A stretch of DNA of 64,000 nt. Source: Ridgeia piscesae (taxonomy: Eukaryota > Annelida > Polychaeta > Sabellida > Siboglinidae). The stretch spans positions 231,001 through 295,000 of the forward strand of contig JAODUO010000054.1 in NCBI GenBank assembly GCA_025642075.2, given 5' to 3'. The notes below the pieces were generated by a model. It searched no databases. It was not told where the DNA came from and saw only the letters and a list, made by a program, of their open reading frames with translations. Below, in pieces: positions 25,901-38,479 of the stretch (position 1 is the stretch's first letter; each line of letters opens with the position of its first letter). Position numbers and translations under genes: made by a program.

Positions 25901-27481
25901 ATTTGATTCCGAAGTGGGAGCGACAAAAACCTCTCAGAACACGACGGTGCAACCCACGCAAGTTTAGTATATAATCTCGTAGTTGCCTGGGTAGTTTGGA
26001 ACACCTTTTGTTTTTTCGTATGGCACATCGTCATGACTGTTATGTCTAGCTTTTGGCGGTACCTGATTGGCCGCATAGCGCACATTGCATGGCCAAAGAC
26101 CTGGCCTGTTGGCATTTATCACTGTTGCGCATCCTATTGATTCCTTGGCAATGCCTCAAACGGAAGCCGGTCGCCGTCACTACCTAGATACATATCTGCG
26201 CGCCGAGTAATGTGTGATTGCAATAAAAATTGGTATCAAAACATCGAATGATCTCTACACTTGTTTCAGAAGGAAGACAAAACAATTGTATACTTGTGAC
26301 TTACACTACAAGAAAGCGCCTGGCCTACGGTTGCCTTTGCATGCTGCTTCCTAAGCATACTGTTTCCAGTAGGGATCAGTGCGTTGTGATTGGTATAATG
26401 ACGGGCAAAGAACCAACTGTATTGACTGATTTATTGTAGTATAATTTAATTTACTTTGGAGCTTAATGTCGAAGATGAGTACTCAATATATTCACTATTG
26501 TATTGAGTGGGTGTATGTTTGCGTGCGAGAATGTGTGTGACATTCGCGCGAATGGTCCTTATGCATACCAATGTTAAGGTAGTTTCCGTGGTGCGATCTC
26601 GTCTCCTTATACAAGTTTTGCTTCATGTGCCTTATTTTAGCATCATATTTTGACATTACTTATTTTGGAATACAATAATTAATGTAGCCATGTTGTCTTA
26701 GTGCAGCAGAAGCTCGCTGACAAGGTGATGTGTCATGGTGCACATATTAATGGCATAGTTGGATGATTTCCACTTGATCCAGCTAATTTACTTCGTAATA
26801 CAAGTAGAGCACATTCGGTGAAACGCATAAAACTGACGTACATCTCTAGACCCAAATAGCACCACCTGGAGTGGTTAGGAGGAAACTATTCGAAGTCAAA
26901 ATCATATTCTTTATATCAGTTCTGATCAATCACACAGCGTGATAACTAGCTAGATCAATCGTCTTATTAAAAAGTTTCGTTTCTTTTCTCGTCTTTGTGA
27001 GAACTGTAACATTAAAACTAATGTCCACTCGCGGTTGTTATTATACATAATATCTATGTCAAGCTATCTTTGATTCTCCCGATGATCGGCCTACATTTAC
27101 AATTAATTCAACACCTGCACAAAGTGCTTGTAGTCGATAAACACGATGTTTCACTCACTGTCAAATGACTGACACGCGTCGCCAGTCTTCACTTCGTCGC
27201 GCCCGATCGGTCAGTAATGCTGCCAAAAGTCGCCGGCTATGGACCATACGTTTCTGCACCTTCACCTGTCGAAGACACCTGAGAAAAAACACAATAAAAA
27301 GAGCGTTACAATATGTATGGTGACTAAAGACGTTCAAACCAATAAGCTCAATTGTTACATATGCCCATATTCCTTCATCCCACTGGCGTCAAAGGCGTAA
27401 ATGCAACAGCGATGTGATCGACATTACACTAAAGAAACTGACATCTCTTCCAGCATTCGGCTGCGCGGCGTGATAATGGCG

Positions 27482-27582
27482 CGAAACCGGAAGGAACATA
27501 CCTACTGTGACGTCACGACAATACGGCAAACGCGCCATTTTCGTTCCTGACGACGTCAGGTTTCAAGATGGCGACGCCGTTG
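27482..27582. promoter_or_regulatory. Promoter-like module repeated in the array (ETS, CRE, E2F-like, YY1)
   Basis: Within 100 bp: ACCGGAAG (ETS/GABPA-like), TGTGACGTCACG (CREB/ATF), GCGCCATTTTCG (E2F-like), CTGACGACGTCAG (second ATF-like palindrome) and CAAGATGGCGACG (YY1), followed by a GC-box-like GGGCGGGGGGCG at 27597-27608. Other copies: 17143-17238, 18545-18640, 21472-21570 (inverted), 24838-24901 (partial), 29633-29720 and 32317-32415. These motifs are typical of CpG-island housekeeping promoters. Activity is inferred from sequence only. Confidence 0.55.
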
Positions 27583-27837
27583 ATATAGGCAAACTGGGCG
27601 GGGGGCGCTTTCTTTCGTCTTCTTGTTTCTTTCAATGTCTGCATTTGCGCTAGCGTATTTTTCCATGAGGTACACACATAGGACTACAGCTATATTGTGG
27701 TACAAAGGCCTGTGCGCTATTCGGGTACTTTTTATGTACGATGCATGTCAATGTACGTGGCGTATAGCAACGATTAGATTCAACAAGGTCACTCTCTGTC
27801 CATTGATTGTTATACCAAATATATCCGACCTGCTGCG

Positions 27838-27905
27838 TCCTCGCGTATTAAACCCGGGCAGTCGCCTTGCCAGTGGGATGCGCTAACCACTACACTACCC
27901 GCGCC
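27838..27905 (-). promoter_or_regulatory. tRNA-like (Pol III A/B box) module repeated in the array
   Basis: On the minus strand the module reads GGCGCGGGTAGTGTAGTGG, then TTAGCGCATCC. This matches a tRNA 5' half, with A-box-like TAGTGTAGTGG. About 30 bases later comes the B-box-like GGGTTTAATACGC. Further copies: 18735-18802, 22643-22710, 25159-25226, 29980-30048 and 32670-32737 on the minus strand; 21147-21215 on the plus strand in the inverted unit; and a truncated one at 17502-17559. The clover-leaf is degenerate, so this is best read as a tRNA-derived SINE head rather than a functional tRNA gene. Confidence 0.6.
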
Positions 27906-30900
27906 TCTCGTAATGAATTTTCAAATGTAGGAGCAATTGAGGTGGGTTTGCATGCTACACAAGTGCCTAATTCTTGTCGGAAATGGACACAATTTATATT
28001 CTTGTTCTCATTCACAATCCACTGTATATGTCGCATACCACTCTTCGATGAGTTGTCAATGTATCAAGCTTTCCACCTGTGCCTTTGCAAATAGAAGTTT
28101 GGGCAGTATCTAATTTAACATTCGTACTACTGAGCTTCGCAATACTACACTCAACGACAGAAGTTCCGTTCATAGTCTTGGTACTCTACTTTCGTCGATC
28201 TGAAACTATAAAGCGTGTTAACGGCGACGCCACGAGTGCTGTATGCAGGCTGGGCAAATATGTATCTGAAGCATTACATGCGATTCCAAACTGTTTATGA
28301 ATACACGAAATGATTGTACGCAACACAGTGAAACAAAAGCTCTTGACCTACCTGTTCTTAAATGAAATACACGTCGTCGAAATGTGTGAGGCGGGGCGAT
28401 AGAGTCGTTCGTGCGCATAACGATTTACTCTGCAATGTGGTATTATTTGTGGGGCGTACAGTTTGTGTAGCTGAATACCAATGATTATATGATGCGACCA
28501 TTGCCTGTTAGTTGCTTTGTGGTTTCGTTTTCATACTGAACTTGACAAAAGTCCGCTGTTTGGTTCCAACTCTTCCGATTTGATTCCGAAGTGTGAGCGA
28601 CAAAAACCTCTCAGAACACGACGCGAGAGAAGCGGTGCACCCACGCAAGTTTATTGTATAATCTCGTAGTTGCCTGGGTAGTTTGGAACACCTTTTGTTT
28701 TTTCGTATGGCACATCGTCATGACTGTTATGTCTAGCTTTTGGCGTTACCTGTTTGGCGGCATAGCGCTCATTGCATGGCCAAAGACCTGGCCTGTTGGC
28801 ATTTATCACTGTTGCGCATCCTATTGATTCCTTGGCAATGCCTCAAACGGAAGCCGGTCGCCGTCACTACCTAGATACATATCTGCGTGCCGAGTATTGT
28901 GTGATTGCAATAACAATTGGTATCAAAACATCGAATGATCTCTACACTTGTTTCAGAAGGAAGACAAAACAATTGTGTACTCGTGACTTACACTACAAGA
29001 AAGCGCCATGCCTACGGTTGCCTTTGCATGCTGCTTCCTAAGCATACTGTTTCCAGTAGAGATCAGTGCGTTGTGATTGGTATAATGACAGGCAAAGAAC
29101 CAACTGTATTGACTGGTTTATTGTAGTATAATGTAATTTACGTTGGAGCTTAATGTCGAAGATGAGTACTCAATATATTCACTAGTGTATTGAGTGGGTG
29201 TATGTTTGCGTGCGAGAATGTGTGTGACATTCGCGCGAATGGTCCTTATGCATACACATGAACACCTGCACAAAGTTGTTGTAGTCGATAAACACGAGGT
29301 TTCACTCACTGTCAAATGACTGAACCGCGTCGCCAGTCTTCACAGCGTCGCGCCCGGTCGGTCAGTAATGCTGCCAAAAGTCGCCGGCTATGGACCATAC
29401 GTTTCTGCACCTTCACCTGTCGAAGACACCTGAGAAAAAACACAATAAAAAGAGCGTTACAATATGTATGGTGACTAAAGACGTTCAAACCAATAAGCTC
29501 AATTGTTACATATGCCCATATTCCTTCATCCCACTGGCGTCAAAGGCGTAAATGCAACAGCGATGTGATCGACATTACACTAAAGAAACTGACATCTCTT
29601 CCAGCATTCGGCTGCGCGGCGTGATAATGGCGCGAAACCGGAAGGGACATATCTACTGTGACGTCACGACAATCGCGCCATTTTCGTTCCTGATGACGTC
29701 AGATTTCAAGATGGCGACGCCGTTGATATAGGCAAACTGGGCGGGGGGCGCTTTCTTTCGTCTTCTTGTTTCTTTCAATGTCTGCATTTGCGCTAGCGTA
29801 TTTTTCCATGAGGTACACACATAGGACTACAGCTATATTGTGGTACAAAGGCCTGTGCGCTATTCGGGTACTTTTTATGTACGATGCATGTCAATGTACG
29901 TGGCGTATACCAACGATTAGATTCAACAAGGTCACTCTCTGTCCATTGATTGTTATACCAAATATATCCGACCTGCTGCGTCCTCGCGTATTAAACCCTG
30001 GCAGTCGCCTTGCCAGTGGGATGCGCTAACCACTACACTACCCGCGCCTCTCGTAATGAATTTTCAAATGTAGGAGCAATTGAGGTGGGTTTGCATGCTA
30101 CACAAGTGCCTAATTCCTGTCGGAAATGGCACACAATTTATATTCTTGTTCTCATTCACAATCCACTGTATATGTCGCATACCACTCTTCGATGAGTTGT
30201 CAATGTATCAATCTTTCCACCTGTGCCTTTGCAAATAGAAGTTTGGGCAGTATCTAATTTAACATTCGTACTACTGAGCTTCGCAATACTACACTCAACG
30301 ACAGAAGTTCCGTTCATAGTCTTGGTACTCTACTTTCGTCGATGTGAAACTATAAAGCGTACTAACGGCGACGCCACGAGTGCGGTATGCAGGCTGGGCG
30401 AATATGTATCTGAAGCATAACATGCGATTCCAAACTGTTTATGAATACACGAAATGATTGTACGCAACACAGTGAAACAAAAGCTCTTGACCTACCTGTG
30501 CTTAAATGAAATACACGTCGTCGAAATGTGTGAGGCGGGGCGATAGAGACGTTCGTGTGCGTAACGATTTACTCTGCAATGTGGTATTATTTGTGGGAAC
30601 GTACAGTTTGTGTAGCTGAATACCAATGATTATATGATGCGACCATTGCCTGTTAGTTGCTTTGTGGTTTCGTTTTCATTCTGAACTTGACAAAAATCCG
30701 CTGTTTGGTTCCAACTCTTCCGATTTGATTCCGAAGTGTGAGCGACAAAAACCTCTCAGAACACGACGCGAGAGAAGCGGTGCACCCCACGCAAGTTTAT
30801 TGTATAATCTCGTAGTTGCCTGGGTAGTTTGGAACACCTTTTGTTTTTTCGTATGGCAGATCGTCATGACTGTTATGTCTAGCTTTTGGCGTTACCTGTT

Positions 30901-32984
30901 TCGCGGCATAGCGCTCATTGCATGGCCAAAGACCTGGCCTGTTGGCATTTATCACTTTTGCGCAACCTATTGATTCCTTGGCAATGTCTCAAACGGAAGC
31001 CGGTCGCCGTCACTACCTAGATACATATCTGCGTGCCGGGTATTGTATGGTTGCAATAACAATTGGTATCAAAACATCGAATGATCTCTACACTTGTTTC
31101 AGAAGTAAGACAACACAATTGTGTACTCGTGACTTACACTACAAGAAAGCGCCTGGCCTACGGTTGCCTTTGCATGCTGATTCCTAAGCATACTGTTTCC
31201 AGTAGAGATCAGTGCGTTGTGATTGGTATAATGACGGGCAAAGAACCAAATGTTTTGACTGGTTTATTGTAATATAATTTAATTTACTTTGGAGCTTAAT
31301 GTCGAAGATGAGTACTCAATATATTCACTATTGTATTGAGTGGGTGTATGTTTGCGTGCGAGAATGTGTGTGACATTCGCGCGAATGGTCCTTATGCATA
31401 CCAATGTTAAGGTAGTTTCCGTGGTGCGATCTCGTCTCCTGATACAAGTTTTGCTTTATGTGCCTTATTTTAGCATCATATTTTGACATTACTTATTTTG
31501 GAATACAATAAATAATGTAGCCAAGTTGTCTTAGTGCAGCAGAAGCTCGCTGACAAGGTGATGTGTCATGGTGCACCTGTTAATGGCATAGTTGGATGAT
31601 TTCCACTTGATCCAGCTAATTTACTTCGTAATACAAGTAGAGCACATTCGGTGAAACGCATAAAACTGACATACATCGCTAGACCCAAATAACACCACCT
31701 GGAGTGGTTAGGAGGAAACTATTCGAAGTCTAAATCATATTCTTTATATCAGTTCTGATCAATCACACAGCGTGATAACTAGCTAGATCAATCGTCTTAG
31801 TAAAATGTTTCGTTTCTTTTCTCGTCTTTGTGAGAACTGTAACATTAAAACTAATGTCCACTCGCGGTTGTTATTATACATAATATCTATGTCAAGCTAT
31901 CTTTGATTCTCCCGGTGATCGGCCTACATTTTCAATTAATTCAACACCTGCACAAAGTGCTTGTAGTCGATAAACACGAGGTTTCACTCACTGTCAAATG
32001 ACTGATCCGCGTCGCCAGTCTTCACATCGTCGCGCCCGGTCGATCAGTAATGGTGTCAAAAGTCGCCGGCTATGGACCATACGTTTCTGCACCTTCACCT
32101 GTCGAAGACACCTGAGAAAAAACAAAATAAAAAGAGCGTTACAATATGTACGGTGACTAAAGACGTTGAAACCAATAGGCTCAATTCTTACATATGCCCA
32201 TATTCCTTCATCCCACTGGCGTCAAAGGCGTAAATGCCACAGCGATGTTGTCGAGATTACACTAAAGAAACTGACATGTCTTCCAGCATTCGGCTGCGCG
32301 GCGTGATAATGGCGCGAAACCGGAAGGAACATACCTACTGTGACGTCACGACAATACGGCAAACGCGCCATTTTCGTTCCTGACGACGTCAGATTTCAAG
32401 ATGGCGACGCCGTCGATATAGGCACTCTGGGCGGGGGCGCTTTCTTTCGTCTTCTTGTTTCTTTCAATGTCTGCATTTGCGCTAGCGTATTTTTCCATGA
32501 GGTACACATATAGGACTACAGCTATATTGTGGTACAACGGCTTGTGCGACGTTCGGGTACTTTTTATGTACGATGCATGTCAATGAACGTGGCATATAGC
32601 AACGCTTAGATTCAACAAGGTCATTCTCTGTCCATTGCTTGTTATACCAAATATATCAGACCTGCTGCGTCCGCGCGTATTAAACCCGTGCAGTCGCCTT
32701 GCCAGTGGGATGCGCTAACCACTACACTACCCGCGCCTCTCGTAATGAATTTTCAAATGTAGGAGCAAATGAGGTGAGTTTGCGTGCTACACAAGTGCCT
32801 AATTCTTGTCGGAAATGGCACACAATTTATATTCTTGTTCTCATTCACAATCCATGGTATATGTCGCATACCACTCTTCGATGAGTTGTCAATGTATCAA
32901 GCTTTCCACCTGTGCCTTTGCAAATAGAAGTTTGGGCAGCATCTAATTTAACATTCGTACTACTGAGCTTCGCAGGTTAAAATT

Positions 32985-33385
32985 CATTAACTGAACACGT
33001 TACTTATACGCCTTTTTTCGCCATTCTCTGACATAGATTTTGTTTCTGTTTCTGGATGTTTTTTCCCGTAAGTGTATGAACTCTCAGGGTAACGGTCGCT
33101 TGAAATGTGACTATTCTCCTCTCAGTCGTGTATATACAGTATTGGAGCACGGACTAGACGACTACGTCTCTTGGTAGTATATTTGCGGTATTGGAGTAGG
33201 CACCAGAATGACTCGTGGCCCTTCGCGAACGGTTGGCTATTTACTAAGTCGACGACCGCCGCAACAAATCGCCCTCTTCGACGTACACTGAACCACGGCG
33301 ACGCCGAAGCGAATATCGAACCATTTGCCTCGGCAGTCGCCGCTTAGTTTCACGACAAATTGCGTGTCTGCTGCCAGACCGACTC
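32985..33385 (+). repeat. Dispersed repeat R3, copy A
   Basis: Begins where the 16-kb array breaks off. Bases 33108-33385 align with 40048-40300 in the same orientation (shared words TCGTGTATATAC, TAAGTCGACGACCGC, CAAATTGCGTGTCT). The alignment probably extends left to 39915. Related minus-strand peptide fragments in both copies suggest an old coding element, but with frame breaks. Confidence 0.7.
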
Positions 33386-33857
33386 GCCGCCGCCGTGCGC
33401 AGTCAGACGTGGTTTCCATTTGTCGTTTCTTTGAGAACGGAACGCAGCAACTGCTGAACATATTAGAGCAATACATTCTACGCAGTCTTCGATTGTCAGG
33501 CTTAACAAGGATGCCCTACGAAACACGCAACCGTCGTTTTATCGAGCCACAAGCCAGCCAAACGAGCAGAGCCCAACCCTTGGCCACTAAGAGGGTGGTC
33601 GCTGCCGTAAACGATGGAAACAATCAAAATAGGTTTTTAAACAAATTCAATGCGCAGCGGCGCTGCGCAGGTTCCCACTTCCGTTTCTGTATTACAATGT
33701 AAATACCTCCATGGCAACATGGATCGAGCTTATTTGATATGTCTTATTGATTATATGTAACAATACAAGATAGAGAGCCAAGTAGCAAGTGTAATATAAT
33801 AAAATTTAAGGAAGATGCACATGTGATGGTGTAATTGCAGGTATTGTCGTTGGTGTT
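33386..33857. other. Stretch between repeats, nothing recognised
   Basis: The 125-codon plus-strand frame 33325-33702 begins inside repeat R3 and has no recognisable domain. Confidence 0.45.
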
Positions 33858-33985
33858 GTTAACTCAATTTGATGACATCTGGAAATGTTTACCGACTCCA
33901 AGATCGACAAGTCATTAACCCTTTGCTTTTGTATCGATGCACGTATGAGCCTGGTTTCTAAGGATTACGCGTATTAAAAATACCG
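33858..33985 (+). mobile_element. Non-LTR retrotransposon 3' end (family shared with 50.2 kb)
   Basis: Aligns with 50366-50475, where it follows a reverse-transcriptase C-terminal fragment. Shared words are TCAATTTGATGAC, AACCCTTTG/GACCCTTTG and TTGGTTTCTAAAGATT-like. It ends in short ATT repeats, typical of non-LTR tails. Confidence 0.6.
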
Positions 33986-34499
33986 TATTATTATTATTAA
34001 TTGTTCATTACTGACACAATACCAGTCCACACAGTATGCTTCACCATCGCTGATTGGGTATGAATTTTGCATAAATTAAACAGTATAGTATGATATTACA
34101 AATAATTGTGAAAGTACTGATGTAACTTAAACTAGACATAGGGCAAGGCACCCCATTTAGTATATGATATATCTAAAAATATACGTAATACTACGCAGCA
34201 TTTTAAATTAACCCGACATTTGGTGTAATATCAGGCCTCGATGTTACGGTTGTTTTGAAAAGTTACAGGCCCTTAAAGATGCTAATGTGTAATTTTGCAG
34301 GTAAAACACAGATATTCTTATGAAACCAAAACTTCACAACTAGTCCACATTTCATTGCATTGAGCGGCATCGTGCAGACTTGTGAAATATTACGTAAGTT
34401 GAAAACTGACTTTGACACTTTACTGAACCCTATCAATTGCAAATGAACAGTTGACTATCAACTGCCTGTAGAAACACACTCCCTGGTTCACAATGAACA

Positions 34500-35160
34500 T
34501 TTAGATATAAAGTAGACATTCGCCTGGCCTTGAACAAGGCCAAGAAACATAAAGCGTTGGGTAATGGTAATATTACAGTCGAAATGCTGTGCAATGATAA
34601 TGCCATCGACTTCCTCTATGAACTATTTAATCAATGTTTTTGATAACAGCATGGTTTCTGAAGCATGAAGCATGGCGTCGAGACATCTCGTAACCCCCAT
34701 ACACAAGTGTGTGTGTGTCTGATCCACGGGTGCCACTGAACGATGGGAAAATTACGCTTAGTTCGCATGTGTATAAAATCTAGTGCTCTTTTTAAAAGAT
34801 CGTCTTATATCATGATTTGAGAGCAACAACCTATTGTGTGATGAGCAAAATGGGTTTAGACAAGGTCCCAACTGTCTCGACCACCTATCTACCATTACAA
34901 AACATAATCAACGCTAGAAAGAAATGCCGACAACATACGTTTACCTGTTTCGTGATTTTTCTAAAGCTTACCAATAGATATCAATAGATGTTTCCTTTGG
35001 GAACAACTGTTGAACTTTGATATAGGCCTACAATGGAAAATGTTTGAGGCCCTGAAATCCTTATAATTATTATGTCGATTACAAATACTGTGTTAGGGTC
35101 TACAACTTAAAGTCCGACTGGTTCAATGTTGACTGCGGTCTTAGAGATATACCATCAATT
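34500..35160 (+). pseudogene. Non-LTR reverse transcriptase remnant
   Basis: Translation in shifting plus frames gives KALNKAKKHKALGN, the fingers-domain entry, then NGFRQGPNCLDHLS, then a catalytic-region block resembling (F)RDFSKAYQ and finally SDWFNVDCGL before the expected RQG motif. This order is that of a non-LTR RT of the jockey/RTE broad group. There are several stops and frameshifts, so it is dead. It abuts another RT remnant on the opposite strand. Confidence 0.75.
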
Positions 35161-35269
35161 AAATAGATGTTAGTTGATATTATTATTATTTTAAAGCGTT
35201 ATATATCCGGTACTAGTCTACCCATAGAGGCGTACATACAATATAACAAGTACATGGAGCCATAATTTA

Positions 35270-36092
35270 TAATAATAATAATGTGTACATCATGTCATCT
35301 GCGAACTTTACCAGTTGTATGGATGAGTACGTGTTGGATACATACATAGTCATTTATAAACATGGAGTATAGAAGCGAGGAAAGGACACATCCCTGGGGA
35401 GTTCCAGTGTTCAGGATGATAGTGCTGGACAAAATATCATTCATTTATACAACCTGTGGTCGCTGCAGAAGAAAGTCAAGAATCCAGTAACACATCGATG
35501 CGTCTAATGATAGCAGATGCAGCTTGTCAAAGAGTTTCTGTGGGATGACCGTGTTGAACACGGAACTGTAATCTCCGAACAGGATACGTGCATATCTGTT
35601 CGGGGACTCCAAGTGCAGGCGAACTGGGGTGGATCCATATTGGAGTTGGTGACAGACTTCAGAGGCATAAGGACCAATCGTTCCAACATCTTTATCACCA
35701 CTGACGTCAGAGCATAGGGATATATTCAGCGCTTTTACCTTGTCTTCTTAAGTACGAGAATTATGGTTGCTGCCTTTAAAAAACACAGAGAAACAGTGTG
35801 CTGATGGAGAGAGGCGTTAAATAGGTCCGTGAATACAGGTGCTAATTCATCAGTGCAATGTTTCAATATGGAGGTAAAAACTGTATCATGTCCAGCTGCT
35901 TCCCTGCAGCTTGAATACCGTTCTCACCTCGGAGGAGTGGCAGAGCAGGGTGGGGCAGGCTGTCCGACCTAGATGTCGACTGGGTACTGAGGAATATTCT
36001 CTCATAAATAGCATACATAACAGGCATGTCGATTCTTCCGAGGTGTGGGTAAATATCAGCAGCAGTACATGCTGAAATGGGATGGAAAACAC
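35270..36092 (-). pseudogene. Non-LTR reverse transcriptase remnant, opposite strand
   Basis: On the minus strand from 36092: SEVRTVFK followed by a degraded PTGHD-like linker, then KMLERLVLMPLKSVTN, a block ending FNTVIPQKLFDKL-like, then PQGCVLSSLLYSMFINDY near 35395-35340 and KFADDMMY at about 35312-35286. FADD is the metal-binding catalytic box. Frameshifts separate the blocks. The sequence resembles the RT family that is very common in fish and invertebrates with LERLVL..L motifs. A similar 3' fragment lies at 51.0-51.6 kb. Confidence 0.8.
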
Positions 36093-36221
36093 CGTTTCAC
36101 AAAAAATGGCTATCGTTTACAAGGCTCTGGTGTCGTTTAATTAATATGAATACATCTACAGTGACACATCAAGTATTTATATCGATGATGGAAATGGCCG
36201 CAAGAGGAAAAAGAAATTGTG

Positions 36222-36560
36222 ATGTATCGTTTTAATAATCTAAACATGCAAGATGTTATTGATGCAAGACGTTCTGTTGTTGTAGGGAATGTAATACAAC
36301 TCATCGATGTGTATCTGTCATATGCAAATGAACAACAATGGCTTACTATTATCAATACAGAAGAAGGTAGAAAAGGGACTCGAATCAAACTACGAACTAA
36401 CAAACAGTTCAAAACGAATGTTGTAGCTAAGCACTGTGCATGCACGAGTCACGTGAGTTCAATTACTAGTCATCTGTGTTTCGTAAATGCATTCTTTACA
36501 GCAACAGGAACTCTTATATTAATAACAGCATGCATATTTAGATTATTAAAACGACGGTAT
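36222..36560. repeat. Inverted repeat, arms about 80 bp (foldback element)
   Basis: Bases 36222-36300 resemble the reverse complement of 36480-36560 (shared CGTTTTAATAATCTAAA(C/T)ATGCA). Read from either end, both arms give the same kind of peptide (RFNNLNMQDVI and RFNNLNMHAVI). About 180 bp separates the arms. Confidence 0.65.
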
Positions 36561-36568
36561 ACATAATA

Positions 36569-36590
36569 GCCTATACTATATAGTATAGGC
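36569..36590. repeat. Perfect 22-bp palindrome
   Basis: GCCTATACTATA followed by its exact complement, just outside the right arm of the foldback element at 36222-36560. Confidence 0.85.
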
Positions 36591-36639
36591 ATATATAGGG
36601 GAAGGGGAACGGCAAATAAGTGGGTCACGATACATGGCG

Positions 36640-38470
36640 AGACTCCACGCGACTGGAGCTGATTGTGCACGAATAATATTCTAACGACTGGTGAAATTTG
36701 TCCCTTTGAAAAAAAGAGGAAACGGTCAAAAAAGAAACACTTAGCGAAAGAAGCCATTAGAAAAATCAAGTACAAGCAAACTATGTGGAAGACATATAAA
36801 CATACTGGAAGTGAAGAAGACTATAGCATTTATAAAGAAGCAGCTGAAATTAGAAATTCAAAGAGAAGCTATGAAACAAATTGCTTTTTAATATAAAACA
36901 TGACTGCAAGAGTTTTTATGCGTATGTTCGAAGTAAACAGAAAGTTCAGGATAAGGTCGGTCCTCTAGAAGGTAGTGATGTAAATATAATAACAGAGGGA
37001 TTCTTAATGGCAGAAAACGTAAATGAGTACTTTAGTTCGATGTATACCGGGGAAGATATTAGTGCATTACCAGTACCAAAGACAAAATTCGAACGGAGAG
37101 AGTCAGATTATTTAGGACAACTAATTGTAACCCCAAAATAGTAGCTAAGAAAAGAAGGGATATGAAAGATAAATCACCTGGAGTGGATGGGAATACCTAC
37201 CAAATTACTAATGGAAATTGTAGAACAAATTAGCATACAGCTTGCAACAGTGTTCAATTTATCATTAGAGGAGGGACTAGTTCCGTTAGAATGGAAACAA
37301 GCAAACATCACTCCATTATTTGTTTTAAAGGATCAAGAAAGAAGTCAGAGAACTATAGACCAGTGAAATTAACATTGTTGATTTGCAAACTATTAGAAAG
37401 ACTAATTAAAGATCACTTGGTTAATTTTCTTGTTAAAAATAAATTGATCAACCCATTTCAACAGGGGTTTCTAAAAGCGAGGTCATGCTTAACAAATATG
37501 GTATGTTTTTTGGGAAGATATCACACAGTGTGTAGATGAGGAATCACCAGTATATATAATATACTTAGATTTTTAAAAAGCCTTTGACAAAGTGCCACAT
37601 CAAAGAGTACTACTTAAGCTAAAGGCCCATGGCATATGAAATGGTATGATTAACTGGACAGAAAAATGGCTTATTGATAGAAGACAAAGAGTAGTAGTTG
37701 GTGGGGAGGTTTCAAACTGGAAGTCGGTTTTGAGTGGAGTACCGCAGGGATCAGTATTGGGGCTTATTTTATTCTTAATACATATCAATGATTTGGATGA
37801 TGATATAACAAGCAAGGTTTTGAAGTTTGCGGACGATACAAAAAGTGTTTAGAAAAATTAAAAGTGATGCAGATAGACAGCAATTACAAGATGATCTGAA
37901 TAATTTAACCAAATGGTCTGAGAAGTGGCAAATGCTGTTTAATTTTGGTAAATGTAAGTGCCTCCACACAGGACATGGGAATGAAGATGCACAATACACA
38001 ATTTTTTGATTAATTAGGCGAAATATAGTGTACAAGGAAAGATAACTAATAATACCGCTGTACAAAACTATAGCAAAAAGGCCTTATCGCAAGAAGAATA
38101 GAATACAAAGGAGAGCAACCAAAATGATACAAAAACTCAGGAATATTACTTATGAAATGCGTCTAAAAGAATGTGGATTAACAACACTAGAAACCAGGAG
38201 ACTGAGAAGTGTTTAAAATATTGAATGGGTATGACAATATTGACAGAACTATGTTTTTATCGGTTAAAGAAGAGTGAAGGACTAGAGGACACTGAATTAT
38301 ATTAGCAAAGAAGCAGTGTCGACTAGATATTAGGACATTCTAATTTTCACTAAGAACAGTAAATGAATGGAACAGATTATCAACTGATTGTGTAGGTGCT
38401 AGTAGTGTTAATATGTTTAATATAAAATCGACATATACCTAAGAAGGGCGGGGTAAATTTTATATAGATA
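36640..38470 (+). pseudogene. CR1/jockey-like non-LTR retrotransposon, decayed RT
   Basis: Plus-strand blocks in order: KKRKRSKKKHLAKEAI (linker after the endonuclease), NIKHDCKSFYAYVRSKQK, SPGVDGN (fingers), LERLIKDHLVNFL, then YLDF*KAFDKVPHQR (first catalytic Asp), GVPQGSVLG, LKFADDTKS (FADD box), then ECGLTTLETRRLRS near the end. The endonuclease is missing, so the copy is 5' truncated. At least five stops or frameshifts and a short deletion after the FADD box show it is inactive. The motif order and wording match the widespread "RNA-directed DNA polymerase from mobile element jockey"-type proteins of animals. Confidence 0.9.
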
Positions 38471-38479
38471 GGTTGGACT

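Larger units (their letters stand above)
26450..29136 (+). repeat. Longest forward unit of the array, usable as reference
   Basis: This 2,687-bp unit lacks the large deletions seen in its neighbours. Order: terminal motif TTTACTTTGGAGCTTAATGT; a non-coding left half; CpG-rich promoter-like module (27482-27582); a stretch ending in a tRNA-like module on the minus strand (27838-27905); then a right half with short ORFs such as MPLQIEVWAVSN, and the closing GGTTTATTGTAGTATAAT. The unit at 29137 lacks about 540 bp of the left half. The unit at 23943 lacks the ETS and first CRE sites. Confidence 0.8.
17143..32974. repeat. About 16-kb array of eight related 1.3-2.7-kb units
   Basis: Eight copies of one sequence follow each other: 17143-17710 (internally deleted), 17751-19858, 19900-22612 (inverted), 22613-23942 (5' truncated), 23943-26449, 26450-29136, 29137-31282 and 31283-32974 (3' truncated). 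Unit starts are set at the shared motif TTTACTTTGGAGCTTAATGT. Units differ by point changes and by large deletions, so periods vary (2,507, 2,687 and 2,146 bp between successive starts). Most units contain a CpG-rich promoter-like module and a tRNA-like module. Short ORFs (61-89 codons) recur but overlap in several frames on both strands, and I recognise no transposase, helicase, integrase or RT. It could be a macrosatellite born from a composite non-autonomous mobile element. Confidence 0.9.

Noticed and set aside
33325..33702. 125-codon plus-strand ORF after the array
   Set aside because: Its first part lies in a dispersed repeat and the rest has no recognisable feature.
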